A DNA stretch of 64,000 nt, from the NCBI GenBank assembly GCA_036245095.1, contig BSWA01000002.1:62001-126000 (forward strand). Direction: 5' to 3'. Below, in pieces: positions 38,311 to 47,491 of the stretch. How positions within the stretch are numbered: the first letter of the stretch is position 1; each line of letters opens with the position of its first letter. Source of the stretch: Improbicoccus devescovinae (GTDB lineage Bacteria > Bacillota > Clostridia > Oscillospirales > Acutalibacteraceae). A program made the position numbers and the translations under genes. Below the pieces are notes generated by a model. It was not told where the DNA came from, did no database searches, and saw nothing but the letters and a program-made list of their open reading frames with translations.

Positions 38311-38814
38311 CACGACCCTTATACGAGCCCTCAAGTTCGTTTAAGGGTATTCTTATTTTAGAATCTCGAGCATTGCAGAAAATGTGGAGTTTATCTTGAA
38401 AAACATAAATTTTACTTATGAAAGTATCAATTAAAGCACGGCGAAAATTTATGTCATTGACATTACCTTTTTAAAATCTGCTAAAGAAAAATTTAACTTG
38501 TTCAAATTTGAGTTGAGGTTTCAGGATTTTTTCTCTCGCAAGTTGAACTTCTAAATTTTGTTTCTCAAGTTGTCTTTTTTCGATTTGAGCAGAAATGATA
38601 TCGGCAGCTTTTCCAGTTTCTAATGCTTTTATCAAATTTTCTATTGCAGTTTCGTTTTCTTTTATCTTCTTTTTAAGTCTTGTAAGAACATCTGTGTTAC
38701 TTTCTTTCTTTAGAGAGGTCGCAAATCTTTTTGGCGATTTCATCGATTTTATCGCCAGTTAGAACTGGCATGACATTTTTAATCACCAAATCTTTTATGT
38801 AAGCTTTTTTCACT
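38311..38814 (-). pseudogene. Large serine recombinase C-terminal remnant
   Basis: The minus strand reads KKAYIKDLVIKNVMPVLTGD, a frameshift, then TDVLTRLKKKIKENETAIEN and LEVQLAREKILKPQLKFEQV (the coiled coil of large serine integrases). A TAA follows, and then INFRRALIDTFISKIYVFQD and IRIPLNELEG. The coding sense runs without a stop into the antisense of tRNA-Val, as is usual for prophage integrases next to a tRNA. The N-terminal catalytic domain is gone; IS-B starts at 38815. Confidence 0.8.
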
Positions 38815-39319
38815 AGACTTCTTTCCAAACTTAAAAAATAAGTTATAATACAAAACATGGAACAAAAAAATTTAGAAGCCTCACAGGAGTCAAAAAAGAA
38901 ACCTTTTAAAAAAAGATAGAAATCGTAGAAGTCGCTCACCAGATAAAAAAAGCTAGAGGAGGCCGAAAAAATAAGCTGTATGTGGAATAAATGGTTTTGA
39001 TGCCTTTAGAATATCTAAGAGAGTACAGAATCTATTTTTATATTGGTCCAAGCTGCGGGATATCAGAATCTTATGCATTCAAAATTTCAAGGAATTCATA
39101 AATTCAATAAAAATTCAGATTACAAAATACGAAAAAGAAAAAAATCGTGAAATTTCAAGTCAAAGAGTAAAAATTGAAAATGTTATTGATTTTATTAAAC
39201 GTTTTAAAGTTTTAACCGATAAATACATAAAAACCGTAGAAAACGTTTTGGCTTAAGATTTAATTTAATTGCAGGTATATGCAATTTTGAACTGGTTTCT
39301 TAAGTTTCGCAAGAGGTCT
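38815..39319 (+). mobile_element. Chimeric element: IS-B left end, IS-D right end
   Basis: Left end AGACTTCTTTCCAAACTT with the IS-B N-terminal frame; right end CTTAAGTTTCGCAAGAGGTCT of IS-D. Middle deleted. Mirror image of the combination at 20000-20527. Confidence 0.7.
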
Positions 39320-39461
39320 ATTATCTTGCTGACACATTTCGTCTAATAGGTTTTTTCTTCTGCCAATAACTGCACAACGGTCCAGCCTTGTTTTACGAGA
39401 TACAAATCCATTTCTTTTACGATCCCCGAAGAAGCTCCAATAATTATTGTTCGTTTACTTT
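39320..39461 (-). pseudogene. Short-chain dehydrogenase N-terminal remnant
   Basis: The minus strand reads SKRTIIIGASSGIVKEMDLY, LVKQGWTV, and after a one-base shift GRRKNLLDEMCQQDN. The TGxxxGxG cofactor loop of SDR enzymes appears as GASSGIV (last Gly lost). It begins immediately after the peptidase-like gene and is cut by the IS-D end. Confidence 0.65.
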
Positions 39462-40219
39462 TTTAAAAACTCGTGTTTTAACTCACTAATCCATTTTTCA
39501 TAAATTTCTTTTGTTTCTTTGTCGAATTTATTGTTGCTGTAGTCTTTCTTGTACAATTCTATAAACTTGTCATATCCGTAATTTTTAATTATGAAACTCA
39601 CGAATGAATGACCGCACGAATACAATCTTTCACCGTCATCTAAAGTCCACGAAAACATTTCTTTAATGGAGTTTGGTAAATGTTTTTCTTTTAAAGGATA
39701 GTAAGCTTGTCCTACTTCGTGTTGGGCTATCCCTTCCCATAACGGCCATACGATGTCTGAACGGATTTGTCTAACCAGTATATTAACAAATTCATGAACA
39801 GCACCAATTCTAGGGTCGTGATTCTTATTATACCCCAGACTTGAAGGAGAAAGAAGTAATATAATATTGTTTCCGCAAGCTGATGAGAGCCAATCAGGAG
39901 CATCGTACCATTTCAACTCAGATTTTATTCCTTCGTTAAAAAGCTGTGAATTAGGATAAATTTTAACTCGTATATGTTTACTTGGTTCTTGTTTCAAATT
40001 TGTTGTGATTCTTACGTAGTTATTTTCTAATGTTTTTTGTAAGTCTAAAGCTGTTTTTTCATCTTGAAGATTATATAATATTATAAAATGCTCAGATTGA
40101 ACTTCTGTTGTAGCACCGTTTTTAAAAATAAAATATTTTGCTAAACTAAAAAAACAAACTACGATTACTACCAATGTTAAACCAGAATATAATAAAATTT
40201 TTTTAATTAATTTTTTCAT
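39455..40219 (-). CDS. Membrane-anchored gluzincin-like (peptidase MA) protein with altered active site
   Basis: 254 residues. Residues 5-30 form an N-terminal membrane anchor or signal peptide. The domain resembles MA-type zinc peptidases, where HExxH and a downstream Glu bind zinc. Here the motif is AVHEFVNILVRQ: His142 and Glu143 are kept but the second His is Asn146. The downstream PLWEGIAQHE keeps Glu162, though the usual residues before it are shortened. It is therefore probably inactive, or uses another ligand. The start is shared with the truncated inverted duplicate at 30301. Family call by motif only. Confidence 0.65.
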   Translation of the reverse strand: MKKLIKKILLYSGLTLVVIVVCFFSLAKYFIFKNGATTEVQSEHFIILYNLQDEKTALDLQKTLENNYVRITTNLKQEPSKHIRVKIYPNSQLFNEGIKSELKWYDAPDWLSSACGNNIILLLSPSSLGYNKNHDPRIGAVHEFVNILVRQIRSDIVWPLWEGIAQHEVGQAYYPLKEKHLPNSIKEMFSWTLDDGERLYSCGHSFVSFIIKNYGYDKFIELYKKDYSNNKFDKETKEIYEKWISELKHEFLKK

Positions 40220-40465
40220 GTATACCTCAAATTAAATATTGTTCTATAAATTTTTTATAAATTCGTTTAGCTTTTTGAATAACTTCTTCGAGCGTATAAC
40301 TATATAAATTATGTGATCTTTTGAATTTGATGATTTGAAATCATATTTTGTGCAAGTAAGTCTGTCTCATCTATTATTTTGTTTTGGGGCTAGATAAGAT
40401 TACTTAAACACACTTGAATAATTTAATTATATCATTTTAAAAATTATTTTTCAATTTTAAATAAT
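40077..40465 (-). repeat. Inverted duplicate of 30055-30443
   Basis: Contains the first 47 codons of the peptidase-like gene and about 245 upstream bases. The upstream part ends in a 30-codon relic (SYTLEEVIQKAKRIYKKFIE) of another gene. Nothing else is visible in 40220-40465. Confidence 0.9.
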
Positions 40466-40830
40466 AAACTTCTTTCCAAACTAAACAATCAGATCAAAAT
40501 TACAAACACCGGAGATCAAATTACACCGGAGACCAAAACGTTTTCTACGATTTCGGTATTTATCGGCTAAAACTTTAAAACGTTTAATAAAACCAATAAC
40601 ATTTTCAATTTTTACTCTTTGAATTGAAATTTCACGATTTTTTTCTTTTTCGTATTTTGTAATCTGAATTTTTATGGAATTTATGAATTCCTTGAAATTT
40701 TGTATACATAAGATTTTGATATTCCGCAGCTTGGACCAATATGAAAATAGGTTCTGTACTCTCTTAGATATTCTAAAGCCATCAAAACCATTTATTCCAT
40801 ATACAGCTTATTTTTTTCGGCCTCCTCTAG
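40466..40830 (-). mobile_element. IS-B, right part, cut at CTAG by IS-C
   Basis: On the minus strand this is the IS-B right end and interior up to the sequence CCTCCTCTAG. The missing left part (CTAGCTTTTTTTATCTGG ...) is found at 63829-63971, next to the other IS-C of the block. Confidence 0.88.
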
Positions 40831-41662
40831 ATAGTGTCTACATAAGAATCCTCAACCACTGTAAAATTGAAGCAATCGTGACCGCACCTCGAAAAGAAGA
40901 AGTCGTTTTTGCATACGCGAGGCTACACCACGAAGTCGTTTTAGTTTTAAAAAAGCGTTTTCAACCAAATGGCGTAACTTGTACAAGTATTTATCATATT
41001 CTCGTTGAATCTTCCGATTCTTTTTTGGTGGGATAATTACATTCATACCACATTTTTTTTGCAAACTCAACAATTTCATTGCTATCATAGCCTCTGTCGG
41101 CAAGTAAATTCTCAGCTTTTATCCCTTTAATGAGAGGGATAGCCATTTTGCAATCAGCTTTGGTACCTTCTGTGATAGTAGTTTTGATCGGCATACCATG
41201 CGCATCCACAGCCAGGTGAATTTTGGAATTGAGCCCCCTTTTGTGCGCTCCATGTCTTGGTTTCCACCCTTTGCTCCTGCTGCATGTGGATGAATTTTGA
41301 CATGAGACGCATCTATCATTAGCCATTCAAAATCTGGGTCATCTATCAATTCAGCAAGAATCGAATCCCAAATTCCACGATCACACCATCGTTTATACCT
41401 TCGATGAACAGCGTTAAACTTGCCATATTGCGGTGGCAAATCACGCCATGGTGCGCCTGTTCGAGTTATCCAAAAACAGGCATTCACAAAAGTTTGATTA
41501 TCTTTTGCGTTGCTTCCTCCCCAAGTTCCGATTAATTTCTTGATTATCGGTTCTATTTTAAGCCATTGTTCGTTTTTTAAATCATGTCTGTTTTGTAAAT
41601 TATTCATAGTTTTTAAGTTTATTTCATTGATTTAAGAATGTCAAATTTTGTGTAGACACTAT
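40831..41662 (-). mobile_element. IS-C, left copy of the 23-kb block
   Basis: 832 bp with the usual ends. Left flank CTAG in IS-B; right flank CTAA inside a truncated IS-A, so the two sides do not form a simple target duplication. Confidence 0.9.
40852..41607 (-). pseudogene. IS-C transposase, second frame broken
   Basis: First frame 41607-41119 intact and identical in sequence to the 9000-8512 copy. The second frame is split: 41326-40994 ends early after EIVEFAKKM because an A7 run has become A8, and 41103-40852 continues in another frame with CGMNVIIPPKKNRK and HLVENAFLKLKRL, then ends in a further shift. Confidence 0.82.
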
Positions 41663-42470
41663 CTAATCCGCACAACAAAGACATTCTTAATTTAAACCGA
41701 GTACGTCGATTACGGTATTTGTTTGCTACTATTTTAAAAACTTTAATTTTTGCATTTATGTTTTCAATTATGATTCGTTCTTTTGAAATACGCCGATTTT
41801 CAGATTTTTCTTCGGCAGTGAGTGTGCCTTTTCTTGGTTTTTTCTTTGGAGTTTCGCTGTTTTTGTGTAATCTCAAAATTCCCTGATAACCGCTGTCTCC
41901 TTGGACTTTTTTATCATTTGAAATCGCATATCCTATACTTTCCTCATAAAGTTTAAAGTCGTGAGTTTTTCCTTCAGCATGGGCAATACAGATAATATCT
42001 TTTGTTTGTCGATTTACAATTAGTTGCGTTTTTATGGTATGCCTTTTTTTCTTTCCTGAATACCACTGACGCTGTTTTTTTTTAGGGCGTTCGACCGGAC
42101 TTTCCATAACATCAACAACCACAATTTCTATCTCGTTATTTTCAAGTAATGCTTTTTTGCCGGGTAAAATGAATTTTCTGCTTTTAATCAGTGTATCTTC
42201 GACCCAAACGATTGTGTCGTGCGTTGTTGCTTCGCCAACCTCAAACTCAAATGCCAATTCTTTTTGTGTCACATACTGTCGCCAGTACTTCAAAGCCATA
42301 AATAATTGATCTTGAAGTGTTAATTTTGTGTGCCTGCCTCGACGTTTGTGCTTTTCAGCGTAAGCTATTTGAAGCTGAGCAATCATCGCACTGTAAGTTT
42401 CTTTTTTTACACCTATTAATTGCTTAAAATCTGCATCTTGTAATCTCATAGCTTTTTCATATCTTGTCAA
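41619..42470 (-). CDS. IS-A transposase, single fused frame
   Basis: 283 residues in one frame because the junction has A9 instead of A8 (ERPKKKQRQWYSGKKKRHTI). All DDE parts are present: VVDVMESPVERPK, the central HAEGKTHDFKLYEESIG, GDSGYQG and the basic end KYRNRRTRFKLR. One difference from other copies is KFILPGKK for KFSLPGKK. The last 14 residues come from IS-C. It may be the only copy able to make full-length transposase without frameshifting, though without its own right end it could not move itself. Confidence 0.82.
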   Translation of the reverse strand: MTRYEKAMRLQDADFKQLIGVKKETYSAMIAQLQIAYAEKHKRRGRHTKLTLQDQLFMALKYWRQYVTQKELAFEFEVGEATTHDTIVWVEDTLIKSRKFILPGKKALLENNEIEIVVVDVMESPVERPKKKQRQWYSGKKKRHTIKTQLIVNRQTKDIICIAHAEGKTHDFKLYEESIGYAISNDKKVQGDSGYQGILRLHKNSETPKKKPRKGTLTAEEKSENRRISKERIIIENINAKIKVFKIVANKYRNRRTRFKLRMSLLCGLDSVYTKFDILKSMK

Positions 42471-42532
42471 TTTTCATCACCGATATTATTAAACCATATT
42501 TAGACATAAAAACCCAATTTCCGAAGAGGTCT
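41663..42532 (-). mobile_element. IS-A, right end replaced by IS-C
   Basis: Left end GAAGAGGTCT at 42523-42532; the other end is lost at the junction with IS-C, in the last codons of the transposase. Confidence 0.85.
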
Positions 42533-42711
42533 ATTAATTGCTTAAAATCTGCATCTTGTAATCTCATAGCTTTTTCATATCTTATCAATTTTCATCACCG
42601 ATATTATTAAACCATATTTAGACATAAAAATCCAATTTCCGAAGAGGTCTATAGTTTTTAAGTTTATTTCATTGATTTAAGAATGTCAAATTTTGTGTAG
42701 ACACTATCTAG
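42533..42711 (-). repeat. Stub ends of IS-A and IS-C
   Basis: 42537-42650 is a second, truncated IS-A left end in tandem with the first. 42652-42707 is an IS-C end (ACTTAAAAACTATAG side) followed by CTAG at 42708-42711, directly joined to the terminase gene. Confidence 0.8.
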
Positions 42712-44282
42712 AAAATATAATCTGGAGGAAAGTAAAAACTGGTTGGATTAATGAATATTTTGATTATTATTCTATGCTTTTAAACGAAAGTGAAGGCAAC
42801 TTTTGCAAAGACAAAAATGTTCTTGAATACAGTAAAAAATTAAGAAATGAAATAATAAAAAAATGTGAAAGTTTAAATAAAAAAGAAGAAAATAAAAAAA
42901 TTTCAATCTATGAAATTGAAGAAATTATGCAATTAATTAAAACGATTCTTTTGTTCGAAAGCAGAATAAATTTTGATTCATATTGCCAATACATAGAATT
43001 TCAAAGAGAAAGTAGTAAACAGTTCTATTTTCCAAGAAGAAAAGTTCTGAAAAGCATTGCTAATGATATGAATTCTCTCGTTGATGGCGGCCTAGAACTT
43101 TTAAGTATCAGTATGCCTCCTGGAACAGGCAAAAGTACACTTGGAATATTTCTTTTAAGCTGGGTTATGGGTAAAAATCCTAATGCTCCGAATCTTGTAA
43201 GTGCACACAGTGGGACACTCACAAGAAGCTTTTACGATGGAGTTTTGGGTATAATTTCAAACCCTGAATATCTCTGGAAAGATGTGTTCCCAAACAACAT
43301 AAGAATTATCACAAATGCCAAAGATGAAACCATAGATTTAAACGAAATAAGAAGATTTAGTTCTTTAACTTGTAGAGCGATAAATGCCAGTTTAACAGGT
43401 GCTGCACGATGTGAGGGTATTTTGTACTGTGATGACCTTTGCAGTGGCATAGAAGAAGCTTTAAACCGAGAAAGAATGGAGAGCTTATGGGTCAAATATA
43501 CAAATGATTTAAAATCAAGAAAAAAGATGAGTTCAAAAGAACTTCACATCGCTACAAGATGGACAGTTCATGATGTAATAGGAAAACTCGAAATAGAATA
43601 TGCAGACAAAGAAAACGTTAAATTTATAAGCATTCCAGCAATTAATGAGACAGGAGAAAGCAATTTCAATTATGATTTCAAATTAGGGTTTGATAAAAAA
43701 TATTTTTTAGACATGAAACGCCAGCTAGATGAAGCAAGTTTCTCGGCTTTATACATGAATGAACCTTTCGAAAGAGAAGGTATACTTTTCAGAGAATCAG
43801 AGCTTAGAAGATATTTTGAACTCCCTGATGAAGAACCAGATTCAATAATAAGCATCTGCGATTGTAAAGACATAGGTGGTGACTATCTATTTTTGCCTAT
43901 AGCTTATGTTTTTGGCCATGATTACTACATTGAAGACTGTGTCTGTAATAACGGAGACTTAGGGATTCTTGATGGCATCGTAACAAGTATTTTAAACAAA
44001 CACAAAGTAAAAGCCTGCAGATTTGAATCAAATGCCAGTGGTGCAAGATTTGCAGAAAAAATCCAAAGCATGATAAAAGATAGTGGCGGTAATACTCACA
44101 TAAACGGAAGAATTGAAGTTTACGATTCTTCAAACAAACTTATTTGCGATCTAGACAAAGACGGAATCGAGGTTTTTTGTAATAACGGAAGCATCATAAG
44201 ACTAAATGCAAACGAAGGCCTCGCAGGATATGACCCAGATGGGACTAAATTTTATCAGGCTACGAAGATGAATTCACGATGA
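42693..44282 (+). CDS. Phage terminase large subunit, C-terminus replaced by a tail-protein end
   Basis: Terminase ATPase with PPGTGKST (from residue 142) and Walker B ILYCDDL, then ATRWTVHDVIGKLE (coupling motif) and the start of the RNase H-like nuclease domain (ICDCKDIGGDYLFLPIAYVF). It cuts and pumps phage DNA in the packaging motor. The first six codons are IS-C sequence, so the true N-terminus is lost. After about codon 471 (44105) the protein stops being terminase and reads IEVYDSSNKLICDLDKDGIE and GLAGYDPDGTKFY, the end of a phage tail protein. The real terminase C-terminus is fused to the tape measure at 57958-58276. Confidence 0.82.
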   Translation: MCRHYLENIIWRKVKTGWINEYFDYYSMLLNESEGNFCKDKNVLEYSKKLRNEIIKKCESLNKKEENKKISIYEIEEIMQLIKTILLFESRINFDSYCQYIEFQRESSKQFYFPRRKVLKSIANDMNSLVDGGLELLSISMPPGTGKSTLGIFLLSWVMGKNPNAPNLVSAHSGTLTRSFYDGVLGIISNPEYLWKDVFPNNIRIITNAKDETIDLNEIRRFSSLTCRAINASLTGAARCEGILYCDDLCSGIEEALNRERMESLWVKYTNDLKSRKKMSSKELHIATRWTVHDVIGKLEIEYADKENVKFISIPAINETGESNFNYDFKLGFDKKYFLDMKRQLDEASFSALYMNEPFEREGILFRESELRRYFELPDEEPDSIISICDCKDIGGDYLFLPIAYVFGHDYYIEDCVCNNGDLGILDGIVTSILNKHKVKACRFESNASGARFAEKIQSMIKDSGGNTHINGRIEVYDSSNKLICDLDKDGIEVFCNNGSIIRLNANEGLAGYDPDGTKFYQATKMNSR

Positions 44283-44386
44283 CAAAAGCTAATATTTCAA
44301 ATGAATTAACGCTTTCTAAGAAACTTAAATTTATTCCGATTAGCACTGATTCAAACACTGGAATTGGAGTGGCAGCTATGAGCTAG
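44106..44386 (+). pseudogene. C-terminal end of a phage minor tail protein
   Basis: Reads NGRIEVYDSSNKLICDLDKD then GLAGYDPDGTKFY in the terminase frame; after a one-base shift near 44262 it continues DEFTMTKANISNELTLSKKL and FIPISTDSNTGIGVAAMS to TAG at 44384. This matches the usual end of prophage minor structural/endopeptidase tail proteins of Clostridia (GYDKxGxKxYW ... DEFHMKK ... LxxKxRFIPI). Its own N-terminal part is absent here. Confidence 0.7.
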
Positions 44387-44478
44387 ATAATTTGACTATT
44401 GACTTTGAGATTTGGCTAGCGTATAATAAAATTATAAGTTAAGTTAGATCATCATAAAGTTAAGGAGCAAAGATATAG

Positions 44479-45393
44479 ATGAATAAAAATGAAGATTTGT
44501 TGATTAGACCTGACGAAAACATCCTAGACCCAAAACTCGACCCAATATTTAAAGCGCTTTTTACATCAGAAACTTACGAATCAAAAGAAGCACTGAAAGA
44601 TTTCTTAAGTGCATTTACAGATCAAAAAGTAATTGAAGCGACACTGCTTCCAAATGAACCATCAATAACACAAAGAGAAGAAAAACAAATAAGATTTGAT
44701 TTTAGCTGCAAATTTAACAGCGGGGAAAGGGCTACTGTCGAGATGGCGCTAAAACACAGACCCGACGAACTTACACGAAGTGAATATTATGTTTCCAAGC
44801 TTTTCATCTCGCAAGAAAGTAAAGGCGAAGACGATTACGACAAATTGATGTCCGCATATCAAATCACGCTGCTAGCGGAAGGAAAATTTTTCGATGATAA
44901 TAAAACAGTTCATAATTTTGAGTATTATGATAAAGAAAATAATATATCTTTAGATGGTAAAACTCGTATAATTACGTTTGAGATGAGCAAGCTTGACAAA
45001 AAAACCATTCCAGACAATCAAAAAGATAACTGGGGAGCATTTCTAAAATGGGCAAATGACAAAACCAAACTCGAAGACATAAATAAGATCATAGAATCCG
45101 AAGGAGGAATAGCCATGGCAGCGGAGGCACTACGGGGCATAAGTCTTAATGAAATAATGCAGATTCGGGCAATAGAAGCAGAAAAAAAAGTCAAAGACTA
45201 TCAAAGCGATATGGCCAGAAGTAAAAGGGAAGGCATACAAATAGGCGAAGCGAGAGGCGAAGCAAGAGGCAGACAGGAAGGCATAAGAGAGATGGCTCTT
45301 GCATCGCTTGCAGATGGCATAGAACCTTCTTTAATATCTAAGTGGACTAATTTATCTATCGACCAAATAACCGCCCTTAGAAGCCAAAAATAA
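44479..45393 (+). CDS. Rpn/PD-(D/E)XK nuclease-transposase family protein, intact
   Basis: 304 residues, normal length. LDPKLDPIFKALFTSE opens the nuclease domain, RFDFSCKFNSGERATVEMAL carries the catalytic Asp and Glu. The usual E-x-Q motif reads EMA, so the Gln is replaced; activity is doubtful. The C-terminal third has the repeated GEARGEARGRQEGIRE segment and the ending LISKWTNLSIDQITAL. AAGGAG lies about 15 bases before the ATG and a terminator follows, so it is a one-gene unit within the 23-kb block. Confidence 0.85.
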   Translation: MNKNEDLLIRPDENILDPKLDPIFKALFTSETYESKEALKDFLSAFTDQKVIEATLLPNEPSITQREEKQIRFDFSCKFNSGERATVEMALKHRPDELTRSEYYVSKLFISQESKGEDDYDKLMSAYQITLLAEGKFFDDNKTVHNFEYYDKENNISLDGKTRIITFEMSKLDKKTIPDNQKDNWGAFLKWANDKTKLEDINKIIESEGGIAMAAEALRGISLNEIMQIRAIEAEKKVKDYQSDMARSKREGIQIGEARGEARGRQEGIREMALASLADGIEPSLISKWTNLSIDQITALRSQK

Positions 45394-45422
45394 GGTTAAA
45401 TTAATATATAAATCTAGAAACG

Positions 45423-45450
45423 CCACACTGAAGCAGTGTGGTCTTTTTTA
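45423..45450 (+). terminator. Rho-independent terminator
   Basis: CCACACT-GAAGC-AGTGTGG stem-loop followed by TCTTTTTTAT, 30 bases after the Rpn-type gene. Confidence 0.88.
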
Positions 45451-45483
45451 TGTAAAATAATTTGTTAAAATTTTGGAGGCAAA

Positions 45484-45711
45484 ATGATTAATCAAATTCT
45501 TTCGTGGACTTTTTGCATAATAGCTTTTATTGGTACAGTTTTAACAACAAAAATGAATAGATATGGTTTTTTATGTTGGATATTCTCAAATATTTATATG
45601 ATTTGTCACTTTCTTTTAATTAAAGAATATGCACAGCTTGCGTTAAATACAGCATATCTTTGTATGGCGATTTACGGCAGGATTGAATGGGGCAAAAATA
45701 AAATTCAATAA
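45484..45711 (+). CDS. Small membrane protein, PnuC-like fragment family
   Basis: 75 residues, three hydrophobic segments (ILSWTFCIIAFIGTVL, YGFLCWIFSNIYMICHF, YAQLALNTAYLCMAIYG). The ending YLCMAIYGRIEWGK resembles the NxYGWxxW motif of PnuC-type transporters and of small phage proteins annotated as such. GGAGG precedes the ATG by 5 bases. A paralog with the canonical IYGWFEWG ending lies at 62680-62913 in the opposite orientation. Function unknown. Confidence 0.65.
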   Translation: MINQILSWTFCIIAFIGTVLTTKMNRYGFLCWIFSNIYMICHFLLIKEYAQLALNTAYLCMAIYGRIEWGKNKIQ

Positions 45712-45796
45712 TTTGTAAAATATTAACAAAAATATTTGACTTATTTATAATTTTATATTAAAATTAAATGAAAATAAAATTCAAGAGGGTGGTGAA

Positions 45797-46768
45797 ATGA
45801 ATAATAATTTTTTATATTACGGCGACAATTTAGAAATAATGAGAAAATATATTCTTGATAATTCTATAGATTTATGCTATATAGACCCACCGTTTAATTC
45901 AAAAAGAAATTATAATCAAATCTATACAAATCAAGGAAAAGAAGACGTCGCTCAGTCTATTGCTTTTATCGATACTTGGTCTTGGAACTCCAAAGCTCAG
46001 AAAAGCTTTGAAGAAATTTTAACAAATGAAAACTCTGTCTACACAATTCAAACTGTAAAATTGATTGAAGGTTTGGAAAGAGTTTTAAGAAAAGGTCAGA
46101 TGCTGGCCTACATCGTCTATATGTCTCAAAGGATACAAGAGATTTGGCGGGTTTTAAAAGATGACGGAAGTTTTTATCTTCACTGCGATCCCACAATGAG
46201 CCACTATTTAAAACTGTTGCTAGATTCGGTTTTTGTGGCTACGGGTGGCAAGTTTTTAAACGAGGTTATATGGCATTACACGGGAGTTTCTGTTTCTAAA
46301 AATTTTTTCCCTAGAAAACACGATACGATTTTCTTTTATTCGAAGAGCAAAGAACATATTTTTTTGCGCGGTAACACAATTATTAATTATTAAGAAAGTT
46401 CGCAAAAAAGATATAATTTAAAAGATGAAAATGGTTTGAAATTTAAAAAATACTTCTCAAAAGATGGGGAAATACGAACAGCTTATATGAAGGAAGGAAA
46501 ATATTGCGATGATGTTTGGGATTTGCCAATAATTTGTCCCACAGCCAAAGAACGCCACGGCTACCCGACCCAAAAGCCAGAAAAACTCCTCGCGCGAATA
46601 ATAAAAGCAAGCTCAAACGAAGGTGATACAGTTTTAGATGCTTTCTGCGGATGCGGAACTACTGTATCAGTTGCACAAAAATTAACCAGAAATTGGATAG
46701 GAATTGATATAACTTACCAAGCAATCTCAATTATGGAGAAAAGATTGCTAAATATTTACAATAAATAA
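45797..46768 (+). pseudogene. Phage DNA methyltransferase with one in-frame stop
   Basis: One frame of 324 codons interrupted only by a TAA at 46391-46393. Part 1 has LYYGDNLEIM and the catalytic DPPF (YIDPPFNSKRNYNQ) plus HCDPTMSHYLK. Part 2 has YPTQKPEKLLARII and LDAFCGCGTTVSVAQ, the S-adenosylmethionine motif, then WIGIDITYQAI. This is the order of class beta N6-adenine or N4-cytosine methyltransferases. GAGGGTGGTGAA precedes the ATG. Either a recent pseudogene or two pieces made separately. Confidence 0.8.
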
Positions 46769-46833
46769 AAAAATGTTAAATTTAATAAAAAATATTTTCA
46801 ACAGATTATAAATTCTAAAAAGTAGGATAATTT

Positions 46834-47398
46834 ATGTACGACCGAACACCGAACACCGAACACAGAACACCGAACACAGAACACCGAACACAGAACACCG
46901 AACACCCAACACCGAAACCCGAACAACGAACAACGAAAACCGAACACCGAAATTATACATAATCCAAAAGAAAATAGCAATAGTTATTTTGTAAAAACTA
47001 AAAATTATGATGGTTCAATTTCTGAAATTGAAGTTAATTTTGAGATTAAAAAATTTGATACTGAAGACCGTTGGAAACAAGATTGGAAAGAAAATAAGCG
47101 CAAGAAAGAACTCTCGTTGGACGAATTAGAACATATTGTCGGAGGAAAAAATATACTTAACGAAACGAATTCATTAACTTTAAAAAGTGCCGAAAATGAT
47201 TTTTTTGATAATTTTGAAATTGAAAAAATAAAGAAAAATTTAAATTTTCTCTCTGAAAAACAAAGAAGGAGATTTATTTTAAAATTTTTTGAAGATATGA
47301 CTTTTAAACAAATTGCTGAAATTGAAAAATGCAATGTAAGCAGTATGAAAATAATAATCTTTGATTCATTAAAAAAGCTGAGAAATATTTATTGTTAA
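46834..47398 (+). CDS. Sigma-region-4-like protein behind a heptamer repeat
   Basis: The coding frame of the body (frame 2) is open from 46826 to 47398. The body reads YDGSISEIEVNFEIKKF, LDELEHIVGGKN, and ends with LSEKQRRRFILKFFEDMTFK and QIAEIEKCNVSSMK, a sigma-70 region 4 helix-turn-helix. The only ATG with a ribosome site (TAGGATAATTT before 46834) is in frame 1 and makes a 42-residue repeat peptide ending at 46962. All frames cross the 7-bp repeat. Loss of one 7-bp unit would join the ATG to the body, giving about 185 residues. A TTG at 47117 is the only other start in frame. Probably a phage regulator. Confidence 0.6.
46841..46950 (+). repeat. 7-bp tandem repeat (GAACACC/GAACACA)
   Basis: About 14 units of the heptamer GAACACC or GAACACA, decaying at the right (GAAACCC, GAACAAC). 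Free of stop codons in at least the two forward frames that matter. Seven is not a multiple of three, so each gain or loss changes the downstream frame. Confidence 0.85.
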
Positions 47399-47491
47399 AA
47401 TAAACATTTTATTTTTATAATTAATTTAAAAACTATGCAAAAAATAGATTTTTTTAAACACAAGTAAACTTTTTTACATTCACAAACCTAG

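Noticed and set aside
46841..46950. CRISPR-like array
   Set aside because: The unit is 7 bp with no spacers and there is no cas gene in the window.
46798..46980. Minus-strand Cys/Phe-rich frame across the heptamer repeat
   Set aside because: A by-product of the repeat, which is open in several frames; no ribosome site.
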